Assembly (NCBI GenBank): GCA_022745215.1
Contig: JAIIWC010000005.1
Coordinates: 1-50,756 of the forward strand
Source of the DNA: Collinsella sp.
Lineage (GTDB): Bacteria > Actinomycetota > Coriobacteriia > Coriobacteriales > Coriobacteriaceae
Reading direction: 5' to 3'
Length of the DNA stretch: 50,756 bases
In this document: positions 8,441-15,776 of the stretch, piece after piece
How positions within the stretch are numbered: position 1 is the first letter of the stretch
How the letters are laid out: every line of letters begins with the position of its first letter
Notes under the pieces: generated by a model
What the model saw: only the letters and a program-made list of their open reading frames with translations
What the model was told of the DNA's origin: nothing
The model's database searches: none
Position numbers and translations under genes: made by a program

Positions 8441-10165
8441 CTACGAGCGCAGTGTAATTTTATCGCGCAGCGACTTGAGGTCTTCGGTGACGGTGCGGTC
8501 TTCCTGGATCATCTTCTGGACCTTTTTGTAGCTCGTACTGACGGTCGAGTGGTTGCGGTTGCCAAATTCGGCGCCCACCGCCGTGGTCGTCATCTCGCAC
8601 ATCTCGATGGCCAGGTAGATAGCGATATGGCGTGCTTTGGCGATATTGGCGTTGCGACGCGGGCCGATGAGCTCCTCGTGCGTCACGCCGTACTGCTCTT
8701 CGATGACGGACTGAACCGTCTGGACGTTGATCTTTTTGGCCGATGTGTCGAAGTACTGGCTGGCGATGGCGTCGATATCGTCAAAGGTGAGCTCCCCGCC
8801 CTCGCGCTCGCGGTCGCCCGCCTCGCCGGCGCAGCGCTCGCAAAAGCTCTCGAGTTCGCGGATGTTGGTGCCCGAGACCTCGGCCATGTGTTTAAAGTGC
8901 TCGTCGGTCAGGTGCCCGCCGTCGCCCCCATAGGCCGCCAGCAGCGAGTCGTCGCCTGCCTCGGGAGCGGCGACGATGGTGTTCTCGTAATAGCGCTGCA
9001 AGATCTTGTATTTCATCTCGTAGCTGGGCTCTGCGACCAAGCAGAGCATGCCGGCGTTGAAGCGGCTGGTCAGACGCTCGTCCATGCTCAGGTCCTTGGG
9101 GGCGCGGTCTGCCGCGATGACGACCTTCTTGTTGTTGCGGATGAACTCGTCCATGAGCTGGAAAAAGTAGTCCACGCTCGCGCGCTTGCCGATGATGTTT
9201 TGGATGTCATCGATGATGAGCACGTCCACGCCGTGGTATGCCTGCATGATAGGGGCGTTGCTCTTCTTTTGGCGGTCGAACTCGGTCATCAGGTCGTCCA
9301 GATATGCCTGGGAGTTGGCATACTTGACCTTGATCTCGGGCGACTTCTCGGCGAGCTCGTTTTTGATGGCAAGCAGCAGGTGCGTCTTGCCCAGGCCCGA
9401 TTTGCCGTAGATGAACAGTGATGTGCACGTGCCGCGCTCGTCCGCGAGGGCGGCAAACTTGAGTGCCGAGCGATAGGCATGGCTGTTCTCGGGGCCGTAG
9501 ACAAAGTTCTCAAAGGTAAATTTTGAGTTCGCGGCGAGCGGGGCTCCATCCGCATTCTGCTCGGCCGGTACGGTCGGTGCTGGCATGGGTGAAGCGGGGG
9601 TCGCAGCTTGCGTGGACTTAGTCGGCGCTCCGCCCTTCATCTGGTTCATCATGCGACGAAAATCATCGGCCGAGAGCGTGTTCTTGATTGCAATACCCGA
9701 ATCCGCGCCCGCCGCTGCGTCGTGAGCGATAGGCATGTGCGTGACGGGCGCGTTCGTTGACGTCGCCGCCGCGGTCGGCAACGGTGCCATGGTTTCACGG
9801 GAAACATCGCCGTGCTGGTGCTCGATTGTCGGCACGTCGCCTGCGGAGGCCGGTACCGCCGGGGAAGCAGCGGGAGCCGTGGCGGGCGCCGTCGCGGCAG
9901 CAGATTCGGCCGTTGCGCCTTGCGGTGCCACGATGTCGAGCGCGATCGGTGCAAAGGCGATTTCTTCCAGATAGGCCTCAATAGTCGGCTGATGCTTTTT
10001 GAGCTGCGCGATGGCAAAGCGCGAGGGGGCCTCGATCGTGAGCGTATCTTCGGTCAGGCTTATGGCGCGCGATTGCCCCAGCATGTTGATGAGGCGTGCA
10101 TCTTGGCCGTCGCGCTGGCAAAAGGCGATGGCATCCCCCAGGATGATGCTTGCTTCCTCGTCCAC
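8441..10165 (-). CDS. dnaA: Chromosomal replication initiator DnaA
   Basis: AAA+ initiator that binds and opens oriC. Domain I is residues 1 to about 80. Domain II is an unusually long A/P/T-rich linker (about 80-215). Domain III has Walker A GKSGLGKTH (254-262), Walker B LIIDD (316-320) and the arginine finger at Arg368 in ERLTSRF. Domain IV (about 478-574) contains the signature helix-turn-helix. In that helix the common RDHTTV reads RNHSTV (Asn538, His539, Ser540), so two base-contact positions differ from E. coli, while the basic-loop arginines (RRN, Arg504) are kept. This agrees with the altered box TTTTCAACA found around the gene. A parS-like sequence lies inside the linker-coding part (9791-9806). 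The gene begins 15 bp after the GHKL/wHTH gene. Confidence 0.97.
   Translation of the reverse strand: MDEEASIILGDAIAFCQRDGQDARLINMLGQSRAISLTEDTLTIEAPSRFAIAQLKKHQPTIEAYLEEIAFAPIALDIVAPQGATAESAAATAPATAPAASPAVPASAGDVPTIEHQHGDVSRETMAPLPTAAATSTNAPVTHMPIAHDAAAGADSGIAIKNTLSADDFRRMMNQMKGGAPTKSTQAATPASPMPAPTVPAEQNADGAPLAANSKFTFENFVYGPENSHAYRSALKFAALADERGTCTSLFIYGKSGLGKTHLLLAIKNELAEKSPEIKVKYANSQAYLDDLMTEFDRQKKSNAPIMQAYHGVDVLIIDDIQNIIGKRASVDYFFQLMDEFIRNNKKVVIAADRAPKDLSMDERLTSRFNAGMLCLVAEPSYEMKYKILQRYYENTIVAAPEAGDDSLLAAYGGDGGHLTDEHFKHMAEVSGTNIRELESFCERCAGEAGDREREGGELTFDDIDAIASQYFDTSAKKINVQTVQSVIEEQYGVTHEELIGPRRNANIAKARHIAIYLAIEMCEMTTTAVGAEFGNRNHSTVSTSYKKVQKMIQEDRTVTEDLKSLRDKITLRS
9791..9806 (-). promoter_or_regulatory. 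parS-like site inside dnaA
   Basis: On the minus strand TGTTTCCCGTGAAACC matches the parS palindrome TGTTTCACGTGAAACA at 14 of 16 positions. It encodes part of the non-conserved DnaA linker, so protein constraint does not explain it well. It lies 5 kb from the main parS cluster. Confidence 0.4.
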
Positions 10166-10180
10166 TGTCTCTCCCGTTCT

Positions 10181-11533
10181 TTAGCTCTGAGCTCGCACGC
10201 GAGCGGCGCCGAGTTCGGTCAGATGGTATTTCTGGCCATGCTTGATGACCAAGCCGGCCTGCGCCAAGTCATTGAGCGTGCGTGACCAAGTGGGGGCCGA
10301 GTTTCCAAACGCCCTCGCCAGATCGGTTGCACCGCACGCTTGATTTTGCGCCAGATAGCCCAGCGCGGCGTTGCCGCGATCGCTTACGAACACGTCCGGC
10401 TGTGGCTGCGCATACTGATTTGCTGCATTAGGATACATCATTTGAGCTGCTGATTGTTGAGAACTCTGCATCGGCGGCATTTGCTGTTGAAAACTTTGAG
10501 GCCACTGTTGGTAAGGCTGCGGAGTCATCTGCTGGGCCCAGGGGTTGTACTGCTGCTGCGGCATCTGCTGGTACGGCTGCTGATATCCCTGCTGGTACTG
10601 CTGTGGGAACTGCTGGCCATACCCCAGTGGCGGCATCTGCTGATATGGATATCCCTGTTGGTACGGCTGATATCCCATTTGCTGGCCACCCGGTGCCCCC
10701 GTCGCCTGCTGCATTGCTGCTGCATCCTGATCCGCCAGCGGCATGGCCTCTGGCACGTTTGGCGGCATCGACATCGACGCCGCCTGGGACTCTTGTGTAG
10801 GAAGCATTCCGGGCTGCTGCATCTGTCCCACGCGGGGCTGCATCTGTTGCGTTGCCATGGGCTGCTGCGCAAAAGCTCCCGGCAGGGGATATGCGGGCTG
10901 CTCCGTCTCGGGCCGCACGGCAGCACCGCGCCCGCCGGCGCGTTCGATTTCCTGCACGCGTTTAGGATCCAGGCTTACCGTAACCACGGTGCCGTTGCCC
11001 ATGTTGTCCTCGATGGACACGGCCCCGCCGGCGTTTTCCAAATACTCCTGCACCATGGGAAACCCTGCTCCGGTTCCACGGATATAGCGCTTCATCTTGC
11101 TGTTTGCGCTGGTAACGCCAAAGTCGAAAGCGCGCTCCTTGTCGTCGATGCCGGGTCCTTGATCAGCAAAGCGGATGGTGTCTCCGCCGTCCAGAATCGA
11201 GATGATGGGCTCGGCAAAGTGTGCGTGGATAAAGTTTTCGACAATCTCGCGGATGACCATGAGCGAGATATGGCCACCTTGTTCTTTCATGCACTGGTAG
11301 ACGGTGTTGGTCGTCTCTTCCAAATACGTGCGGACATCCTGCGGATCAATGACGATCACACGCGGTGTCGACAGCATGTCGTCATAGACGGCGATGCGCG
11401 CGGCGTACATGGCTTTTGGCGCCTGCGTGGTCGTCTGCTCGCCTTCCTCACGCTCTTCGCGCACGCCGGTGATGTGCTCGTTGTCGGGTGCCGGGTCTCC
11501 GGAATCGACCATGGTGTAAAAGTCGTCAGACAT
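10181..11533 (-). CDS. GHKL ATPase-prion-like-winged-helix protein upstream of dnaA
   Basis: I do not recognise this 450-residue protein by name. Residues about 50-190 form a GHKL (histidine-kinase-like) ATPase fold: N-box EIVENFIHA (96-104), G1 box DQGPGI (124-129) and G2 box GTGAG (153-157). No phospho-accepting histidine domain, receiver or membrane segment is visible, so it resembles a soluble anti-sigma/SpoIIAB-type or DNA-linked ATPase. Residues about 215-380 are extremely rich in Q, P, Y, M and G with repeated YQQ/QQM/GYQQ units, a prion-like composition. Residues 381-450 form a winged helix-turn-helix (NAALGYLAQNQACGATDLAR, then a wing ending in HLTELG). It is encoded 15 bp ahead of dnaA and probably co-transcribed, with DnaA-like boxes directly upstream. 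Control of dnaA expression or initiation is inferred from position only. Confidence 0.85.
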   Translation of the reverse strand: MSDDFYTMVDSGDPAPDNEHITGVREEREEGEQTTTQAPKAMYAARIAVYDDMLSTPRVIVIDPQDVRTYLEETTNTVYQCMKEQGGHISLMVIREIVENFIHAHFAEPIISILDGGDTIRFADQGPGIDDKERAFDFGVTSANSKMKRYIRGTGAGFPMVQEYLENAGGAVSIEDNMGNGTVVTVSLDPKRVQEIERAGGRGAAVRPETEQPAYPLPGAFAQQPMATQQMQPRVGQMQQPGMLPTQESQAASMSMPPNVPEAMPLADQDAAAMQQATGAPGGQQMGYQPYQQGYPYQQMPPLGYGQQFPQQYQQGYQQPYQQMPQQQYNPWAQQMTPQPYQQWPQSFQQQMPPMQSSQQSAAQMMYPNAANQYAQPQPDVFVSDRGNAALGYLAQNQACGATDLARAFGNSAPTWSRTLNDLAQAGLVIKHGQKYHLTELGAARVRAQS

Positions 11534-11606
11534 GCCGCTCGCAATCTTTCAAAAGGTTTCGAACAAATAGTAGCTCACCGTGCAATGTTTCTCATCTTTC
11601 GACAAC

Positions 11607-11679
11607 TTTTCAAAACCTGTTGAAAACTTTGGAAAACGGACGAAAAGTTCTCAACATTGCCAACATGACCTGTTGAAAA
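11607..11679. promoter_or_regulatory. Second DnaA-box cluster upstream of the dnaA operon
   Basis: TTTTCAACA-type nonamers occur at 11618-11626 (minus) and 11671-11679 (minus), with one-mismatch versions TTTTCAAAA at 11607-11615 (plus) and TTCTCAACA at 11648-11656 (plus). The 13-mer CCTGTTGAAAACT occurs here twice and once, inverted, in the dnaA-dnaN spacer. The spacer 11534-11776 also holds the start of the leftward operon. Boxes on both sides of the initiator block suggest a bipartite origin or dnaA autoregulation. Confidence 0.6.
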
Positions 11680-11776
11680 CTCGATGAAATATCGTGAAAA
11701 GTTGCCATGCACCGCTAAATCGAGCTCGGCTTATGGGGGAACCGTGTGAACTGCGTAACCTTTTACCTTTGATTTC

Positions 11777-11806
11777 TTGACATTTGAACATTGATTTCCC
11801 TACAAT
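11777..11806 (+). promoter_or_regulatory. Promoter of the rpmH operon
   Basis: A perfect -35 TTGACA (11777-11782) and a -10 TACAAT (11801-11806) are separated by 18 bp. The predicted transcript starts about 65 nt before rpmH. Such a strong site suits a ribosomal-protein gene. Confidence 0.85.
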
Positions 11807-11832
11807 CTTCAAGCTCACGTGTCTATATCTGC

Positions 11833-11850
11833 GTCCGCGCCCCCGCGGAC
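11833..11850 (+). other. Leader hairpin of rpmH mRNA
   Basis: GTCCGCG and CGCGGAC form a perfect 7-bp stem around the loop CCCC in the short untranslated leader, 15 bp before the ribosome-binding site. There is no T-tract. It may protect the 5' end or affect translation. Confidence 0.45.
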
Positions 11851-11878
11851 ACTCGAAATGCAGCAGGAGGAACTTAAG

Positions 11879-12013
11879 ATGAAGCGTACGTATCAGCCTA
11901 ATAAGCGTAAGCGTGCCAAGACCCATGGCTTCCGTGCCCGTATGGCCACTAAGGGTGGTCGTGCCGTGCTCGCCCGTCGTCGCGCCAAGGGCCGCAAGCG
12001 TCTCACTGTCTAG
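11879..12013 (+). CDS. rpmH: 50S ribosomal protein L34
   Basis: A 44-residue, highly basic protein beginning MKRTYQPNKRKRAKTHGF and continuing with RARMATKGGRAVLARRRAKG, the almost invariant L34 sequence. AGGAGGA lies 6 bp before the ATG. A longer frame opens at 11819 but ignores this ribosome-binding site. It leads rpmH-rnpA-yidD-yidC-jag, the usual origin-proximal cassette. Confidence 0.98.
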   Translation: MKRTYQPNKRKRAKTHGFRARMATKGGRAVLARRRAKGRKRLTV

Positions 12014-12033
12014 CAGCGATACACACATCTCGC

Positions 12034-12372
12034 ATGAAGACTATTAAGTCTCGGCAAGATTTCGAGCATGTGTTCAGTCAGGGGCGTCGTTTCAATCACC
12101 CTCTGATTCGAATGACCATATGTGAATCGGTTGGCGAAGGCGACTCCGGAAGGGTCGCCTTCGTTGGTGCTAAACGGCTCGGTTGTGCTGTCGTGCGCAA
12201 CCGTTCTAAGCGTGTGATGCGCGAGGCCGCCCGCAGCTGTGGATTTCCCGTTGCGGGTTATGACATCATCTTGTTCGCAACTCCCAAGACGAGGGTTTCT
12301 TCGCCTCAGGAGATGGACAATGCATTGCGTTCGCTTATGAAACGCGCCGGCGTTGCCGGGGAGGAGCGATGA
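12034..12372 (+). CDS. rnpA: Ribonuclease P protein component
   Basis: Small basic protein cofactor of the RNase P ribozyme, which matures tRNA 5' ends. Family features are the start KSRQDFEHVFSQGRRF and the RNR-type signature VVRNRSKRVMREA. The 112 residues are normal. The start lies 20 bp after rpmH, and the stop overlaps the yidD start. Confidence 0.96.
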   Translation: MKTIKSRQDFEHVFSQGRRFNHPLIRMTICESVGEGDSGRVAFVGAKRLGCAVVRNRSKRVMREAARSCGFPVAGYDIILFATPKTRVSSPQEMDNALRSLMKRAGVAGEER

Positions 12373-12593
12373 GCAATCACGTTTTGCGACGTGTTGCCAT
12401 CGCTCCTATTCGCATATATCAACAGGTTATTTCGCCCTTATTGCCTGACGCCTGCATTTATTACCCAACGTGCTCGCAATACGCCGTCCAGGCGATTGAG
12501 AAGTACGGTGTTTTGAGAGGCTGCTGGCTTGCCGTGAGGCGCATCGCTCGCTGCAATCCCCTGCACGTCGGCGGTTATGACCCTGTGCCCTAG
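12369..12593 (+). CDS. yidD: Membrane protein insertion efficiency factor YidD
   Basis: A 74-residue protein with the DUF37 signature: YQQVISPLLPDACIYYPTCSQYA, with the cysteine pair in IYYPTCSQYA and the later RRIARCNPLHVGGYDPVP ending. The start overlaps rnpA by 4 bp (ATGA), indicating coupling. It assists YidC, encoded next, in membrane-protein insertion. Confidence 0.95.
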   Translation: MSNHVLRRVAIAPIRIYQQVISPLLPDACIYYPTCSQYAVQAIEKYGVLRGCWLAVRRIARCNPLHVGGYDPVP

Positions 12594-12622
12594 CGGGCAC
12601 TCGCTATCGGAGGAAAACTTAC

Positions 12623-13393
12623 ATGTGGGATTGGATCGTTAACATCCTTTTCGAGCTGCTCAAGCTCATCCAGACCTTTGCGGTCGACTGGGGCCTGTCC
12701 ATCATCATCCTGGTGGTCATCATCCGTCTGCTGCTGACGCCGCTTATGCTCAAGTCGACTAAGTCGACGGCACGCATGCAGGTGCTGCAGCCCAAGATGC
12801 TCGAGATCCAGGAGCGCTATGCCGACGATCCCCAGCGTCAGGCCGAGGAAATGCAGAAGTTCTACAGCGAGAACAAGTTCAACCCGATGGCTGGTTGTCT
12901 GCCGCTGTTGATTCAGATGCCTGTCCTGTTCGCCCTATTTACGCTGCTGCGTAACCTGCCGGACTACTTTAACGACGGCACGTTCTCGTTCTTTAATATT
13001 CTGCCCGACCTGACCACCACGCCGAGTGCCTCCTTTGCCGATGGCTTTATGGTCGCGCTGCCTGCGCTGGTCTGCCTGATCCTGTTCGCTGTCCTGACCC
13101 TGATTCCGCAGCTCTATATGTCGCGCAACCAGACCGGCCAGCAGGCTCAGAGCATGCGTATGATGGCCGTTGTCATGACGGTCATGATGCTTTGGATGGG
13201 CTGGAGCCTTCCCGTTGGTGTTCTGCTGTATTACGACGTCTCGTCTGCTTGGCAGGTTATCCAGCAGATTTTTGTGACGCAGAAGGTCATCGACAAGGCG
13301 AAGGCCGATGAAGAGGAGCGCCTTAAGAACGCGCCGCTGCAGGTTGAGGTCACTCGTCGCGAGAAGAAGCCGCGCCCGCACAAGAAGAAGTAG
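12623..13393 (+). CDS. yidC: Membrane protein insertase YidC/Oxa1
   Basis: Polytopic insertase that helps integrate inner-membrane proteins. The 256-residue protein starts directly with hydrophobic helices and has no large periplasmic domain, as in Gram-positive YidC. A conserved hydrophilic-groove arginine is plausible in the first long helix (VVIIRLLLTPLML). The cytoplasmic coiled hairpin MQVLQPKMLEIQERYADDPQ and the motif NPMAGCLPLLIQMPV are diagnostic. The C-tail is lysine/arginine-rich (KKPRPHKKK), typical for ribosome contact. No lipobox is present. GGAGG precedes the ATG. Confidence 0.96.
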   Translation: MWDWIVNILFELLKLIQTFAVDWGLSIIILVVIIRLLLTPLMLKSTKSTARMQVLQPKMLEIQERYADDPQRQAEEMQKFYSENKFNPMAGCLPLLIQMPVLFALFTLLRNLPDYFNDGTFSFFNILPDLTTTPSASFADGFMVALPALVCLILFAVLTLIPQLYMSRNQTGQQAQSMRMMAVVMTVMMLWMGWSLPVGVLLYYDVSSAWQVIQQIFVTQKVIDKAKADEEERLKNAPLQVEVTRREKKPRPHKKK

Positions 13394-13410
13394 CGGGATA
13401 TCAATCTTAT

Positions 13411-13423
13411 TTAGGTACCTAAC
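13411..13423. repeat. Palindromic 13-mer TTAGGTACCTAAC, copy 1
   Basis: Contains the perfect 12-bp palindrome TTAGGTACCTAA, in the yidC-jag gap. An identical 13-mer occurs at 16915-16927, so the pair brackets jag, rsmG, parS, parA, parB and the small membrane-protein gene. Confidence 0.6.
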
Positions 13424-13437
13424 TTTTGGAGTACGTT

Positions 13438-14007
13438 ATGTCTGAAGAGATCATCGAGGATATGCTTGAGGAGGTTGCCCCGCAGGTCGCGGGCGATTAT
13501 CCCGAGATTGCACAGCGCTACAAGGCCGGTGAAGAGCTGACCGACGAGGAGCTCGACACCATTGCCGATGTCGCGATTTCCATCCTGCGTTCCATCCTTT
13601 CGCACTTCGATGCCGCCAACTCTCCTATCGATGAGTATGAGGGCGACGAGGGTGAGCTGATTCTGGATGTAACGGCTCCCGACCTTGCTGTTCTCATTGG
13701 CCGTCATGGTCGCACCCTTGATGCCCTTCAGGTTATGTTCTCTTTGCTAGTGAGCCGCAAGCTTGGCTTTAGGTATCCGGTTGTAGTGGACGTCGAGGGA
13801 TACAAGAGCCGCCGTCAGGACAAGGTTGCCTCCATGGCACAGTCTGCAGCCGAGCGTGCCATCCGCACTCATAAGAGTGTTTCGCTTCCGCCCATGAATG
13901 CCTATGAGCGTCGACTGGTTCACATTGCACTTCGTGGCAATGATGCCGTCGATACTCATTCTGAGGGTTCTGACCCTGATCGCCATGTGGTGATTGTTGC
14001 TCGATAA
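13438..14007 (+). CDS. jag: RNA-binding protein Jag/KhpB (KH-R3H)
   Basis: The ATG at 13438 is preceded by GGAG at 8 bp; a longer frame from a TTG at 13426 would contain the ribosome-binding site. Of 189 residues, roughly 1-60 are acidic and helical, unlike the standard Jag-N domain. About 65-120 form a type II KH domain with the GRHG version of GxxG (LIGRHGRTLDALQ). About 130-189 form an R3H domain (MNAYERRLVHIALRGNDAV). It lies directly after yidC, as in many Gram-positive bacteria, and probably binds RNA in cell-envelope control together with KhpA. Confidence 0.92.
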   Translation: MSEEIIEDMLEEVAPQVAGDYPEIAQRYKAGEELTDEELDTIADVAISILRSILSHFDAANSPIDEYEGDEGELILDVTAPDLAVLIGRHGRTLDALQVMFSLLVSRKLGFRYPVVVDVEGYKSRRQDKVASMAQSAAERAIRTHKSVSLPPMNAYERRLVHIALRGNDAVDTHSEGSDPDRHVVIVAR

Positions 14008-14027
14008 TCTGCTCGAGCTTATGCTAA

Positions 14028-14057
14028 GGGGACGTGGTTTCCACGTCCCCTTTTTTT
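14028..14057 (+). terminator. Terminator after jag
   Basis: A perfect 10-bp stem GGGGACGTGG / CCACGTCCCC with loop TTT is followed by seven T residues. It ends the rpmH-jag operon and rules out a rsmG start within the T-run. Confidence 0.95.
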
Positions 14058-14103
14058 GTCAAAAGTTCTCGATACACTGATTTTTGTCAGAAAGGAGCTT
14101 TCG

Positions 14104-14841
14104 TTGTTAGTACTTACTGATCAGCAAGCTGACGAGATGTTGACTCGTCTATCTTCCTATTGCAAAGAGTATTCCTTGAGCGTATCTGATGTTGAGCTGA
14201 GGAAATGTATTCAGCATTTGGATTTGGTTCTGGAAACAAATAAGACAACTAATCTCACCCGTATTCTTAACGTAGAAGATGCTGCGGTACTTCATATCCT
14301 CGACTCACTTGTTTTGCTCCCCTATATCAATAAGGCTCCTGAGGGAGCTTTGCTCGATATGGGGACAGGTGCGGGCTTCCCTGGTATTCCGTTAACCATA
14401 ACCACGCATCGTAAAACTACTTATATTGACTCTGTTGGTAAGAAGGTTGATGCCGTCAATTCTTTTGTTCATGCTCTTGGGTTGAAACATGCTCATGCGA
14501 TTCATGATCGCCTTGAAGAATATGCTCGAAGCCATAAGAAGCAGTTTTCTGTCGTAACCGCCCGCGCACTTGCCCCTCTACCGATTCTTGTTGAGTATGC
14601 GGCTCCGTTCCTCAAGGATGGAGGTCTATTTGTTATCACCAAGGGTAATCCTTCGGATGAGGAGCTAGTTTCCGGCATGTCGGCAGCTAAGATTTGCGGC
14701 TTCACTTTGCTTCTTAATGACGCAATCGATTTGCCTGAAGGTTTGGGCCACAGGGAGTTCATTGTTCTCAAGAAGAGTCATCCAGCATCCGTTTCATTGC
14801 CTCGTGCAAATGGCATGGCTAAGAAGAATCCGCTTGCCTAG
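14104..14841 (+). CDS. rsmG: 16S rRNA (guanine-N7) methyltransferase RsmG
   Basis: Methylates G527 of 16S rRNA (E. coli numbering) using S-adenosylmethionine. The SAM-binding loop is LLDMGTGAGFPGIPL, followed by the VTARALAPL segment typical of GidB. I place the start at a TTG (14104) because AAGGAG lies 6 bp before it; an upstream TTG at 14056 lies in the terminator T-run. The length of 245 residues is normal. Base composition is clearly more AT-rich than in the gyrase and dnaN genes. It stops one base before the first parS copy. Confidence 0.93.
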   Translation: MLVLTDQQADEMLTRLSSYCKEYSLSVSDVELRKCIQHLDLVLETNKTTNLTRILNVEDAAVLHILDSLVLLPYINKAPEGALLDMGTGAGFPGIPLTITTHRKTTYIDSVGKKVDAVNSFVHALGLKHAHAIHDRLEEYARSHKKQFSVVTARALAPLPILVEYAAPFLKDGGLFVITKGNPSDEELVSGMSAAKICGFTLLLNDAIDLPEGLGHREFIVLKKSHPASVSLPRANGMAKKNPLA

Positions 14842-14842
14842 A

Positions 14843-14858
14843 TGTTTCACGTGAAACA
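14843..14858. promoter_or_regulatory. parS site 1
   Basis: Perfect palindrome TGTTTCACGTGAAACA, the ParB nucleation site, directly after the rsmG stop codon and upstream of parA. Confidence 0.96.
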
Positions 14859-14881
14859 TAATGGATACTAACAACTTGCAG

Positions 14882-14897
14882 TGTTTCACGTGAAACA
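14882..14897. promoter_or_regulatory. parS site 2
   Basis: Second perfect copy of the 16-bp parS palindrome, 39 bp from the first. Confidence 0.96.
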
Positions 14898-14920
14898 TGG
14901 CGGTTGATATCGAATCGGAA

Positions 14921-14936
14921 TGTTTCACGTGAAACA
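14921..14936. promoter_or_regulatory. parS site 3
   Basis: Third perfect copy, again 39 bp from the previous one, ending 39 bp before the parA start. The equal spacing places the sites on nearly the same helical offset. A TTGACA (about 14945) follows but no matching -10 is clear. Confidence 0.96.
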
Positions 14937-14975
14937 TCCTCCGTTTGACAGCTTTAATACACACCAGGAGGGACC

Positions 14976-15776
14976 GTGGGATTTCGCGACGTTAAGCGTT
15001 CTAAGAACGCAAAAGACACGCGTATCATTGCAATCATCAATCAAAAAGGCGGCGTCGGTAAGTCAACGACGGCTGTAAACCTTGCAGCAGCACTGGGTGA
15101 GCAGGGTCGTAAGACACTGATTGTCGATTTTGATCCGCAGGGAAACAGTACCAGTGGATTTGGAATTGAAAAAGAAGACCTTGATCACTGCATCTATGAT
15201 GCATTGTTGAATGATGTGCCGGCAGAATCGCTTGTTCTTGATACAAATTGCAAAAAGGTATTCGTAATTCCAGCTACGATTCAGCTTGCAGGTGCCGAAA
15301 TTGAGCTCGTAAGCGCAATTGCTCGTGAAACCCGCCTCAAAGATTTGCTTGAGCCGATTCAGGACGAGTTCGATTTTATTTTCATTGACTGTCCTCCTTC
15401 GCTCGGCCTGCTTACTATCAATGCCTTGACCGCAGCAGATAGCGTTTTGATTCCAATCCAGTGTGAGTATTACGCACTTGAGGGCGTTACGAAGCTGCTT
15501 GAGTCAATGAAGATGGTCAAATCACGTCTGAACAAGGGCTTAGACACCTATGGCGTGCTTATGACCATGTATGACTCACGTACTTCTTTGTCGAATCAGG
15601 TTGTTGAGGAAGTTCAATCGTACTTTGGTGATAAGGCGTTTAAGACGCTGATTCCCCGTACGGTTAAAATCTCTGAAGCTCCGTCTTTTGGAGAACCGGT
15701 AATTACCTATGCACCTCAAAATAAGGGTGCAAAAGCGTATATGAACCTTGCAAAAGAGGTGATCAAGCGTGCCTAG
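14976..15776 (+). CDS. parA: Chromosome-partitioning ATPase ParA/Soj
   Basis: Deviant Walker ATPase that forms dynamic gradients on the nucleoid to segregate ParB-bound origins. It begins with GTG after CAGGAGGG. The motif QKGGVGKSTTAVNLA contains the deviant Walker A with its signature lysine, DFDPQGN is the A'/switch I region, and FIDCPPSLGLLT is Walker B. Its 266 residues match chromosomal Soj. The last bases overlap the parB GTG (GTGCCTAG), so the two are coupled. Confidence 0.97.
   Translation: MGFRDVKRSKNAKDTRIIAIINQKGGVGKSTTAVNLAAALGEQGRKTLIVDFDPQGNSTSGFGIEKEDLDHCIYDALLNDVPAESLVLDTNCKKVFVIPATIQLAGAEIELVSAIARETRLKDLLEPIQDEFDFIFIDCPPSLGLLTINALTAADSVLIPIQCEYYALEGVTKLLESMKMVKSRLNKGLDTYGVLMTMYDSRTSLSNQVVEEVQSYFGDKAFKTLIPRTVKISEAPSFGEPVITYAPQNKGAKAYMNLAKEVIKRA

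Noticed and set aside
6460..8457. Rightward open frame opposite recF-dnaN
   Set aside because: Runs through both genes and the dnaN promoter region and does not resemble a protein family.
10380..10880. Frameshift or assembly artefact in the Q/P/Y-rich region
   Set aside because: The frame stays open through the repeats and continues into a clean winged-helix domain, so the low-complexity region is real coding sequence.
11651..12028. Leftward frame across rpmH
   Set aside because: It covers the rpmH promoter and gene antisense; L34 is certain.
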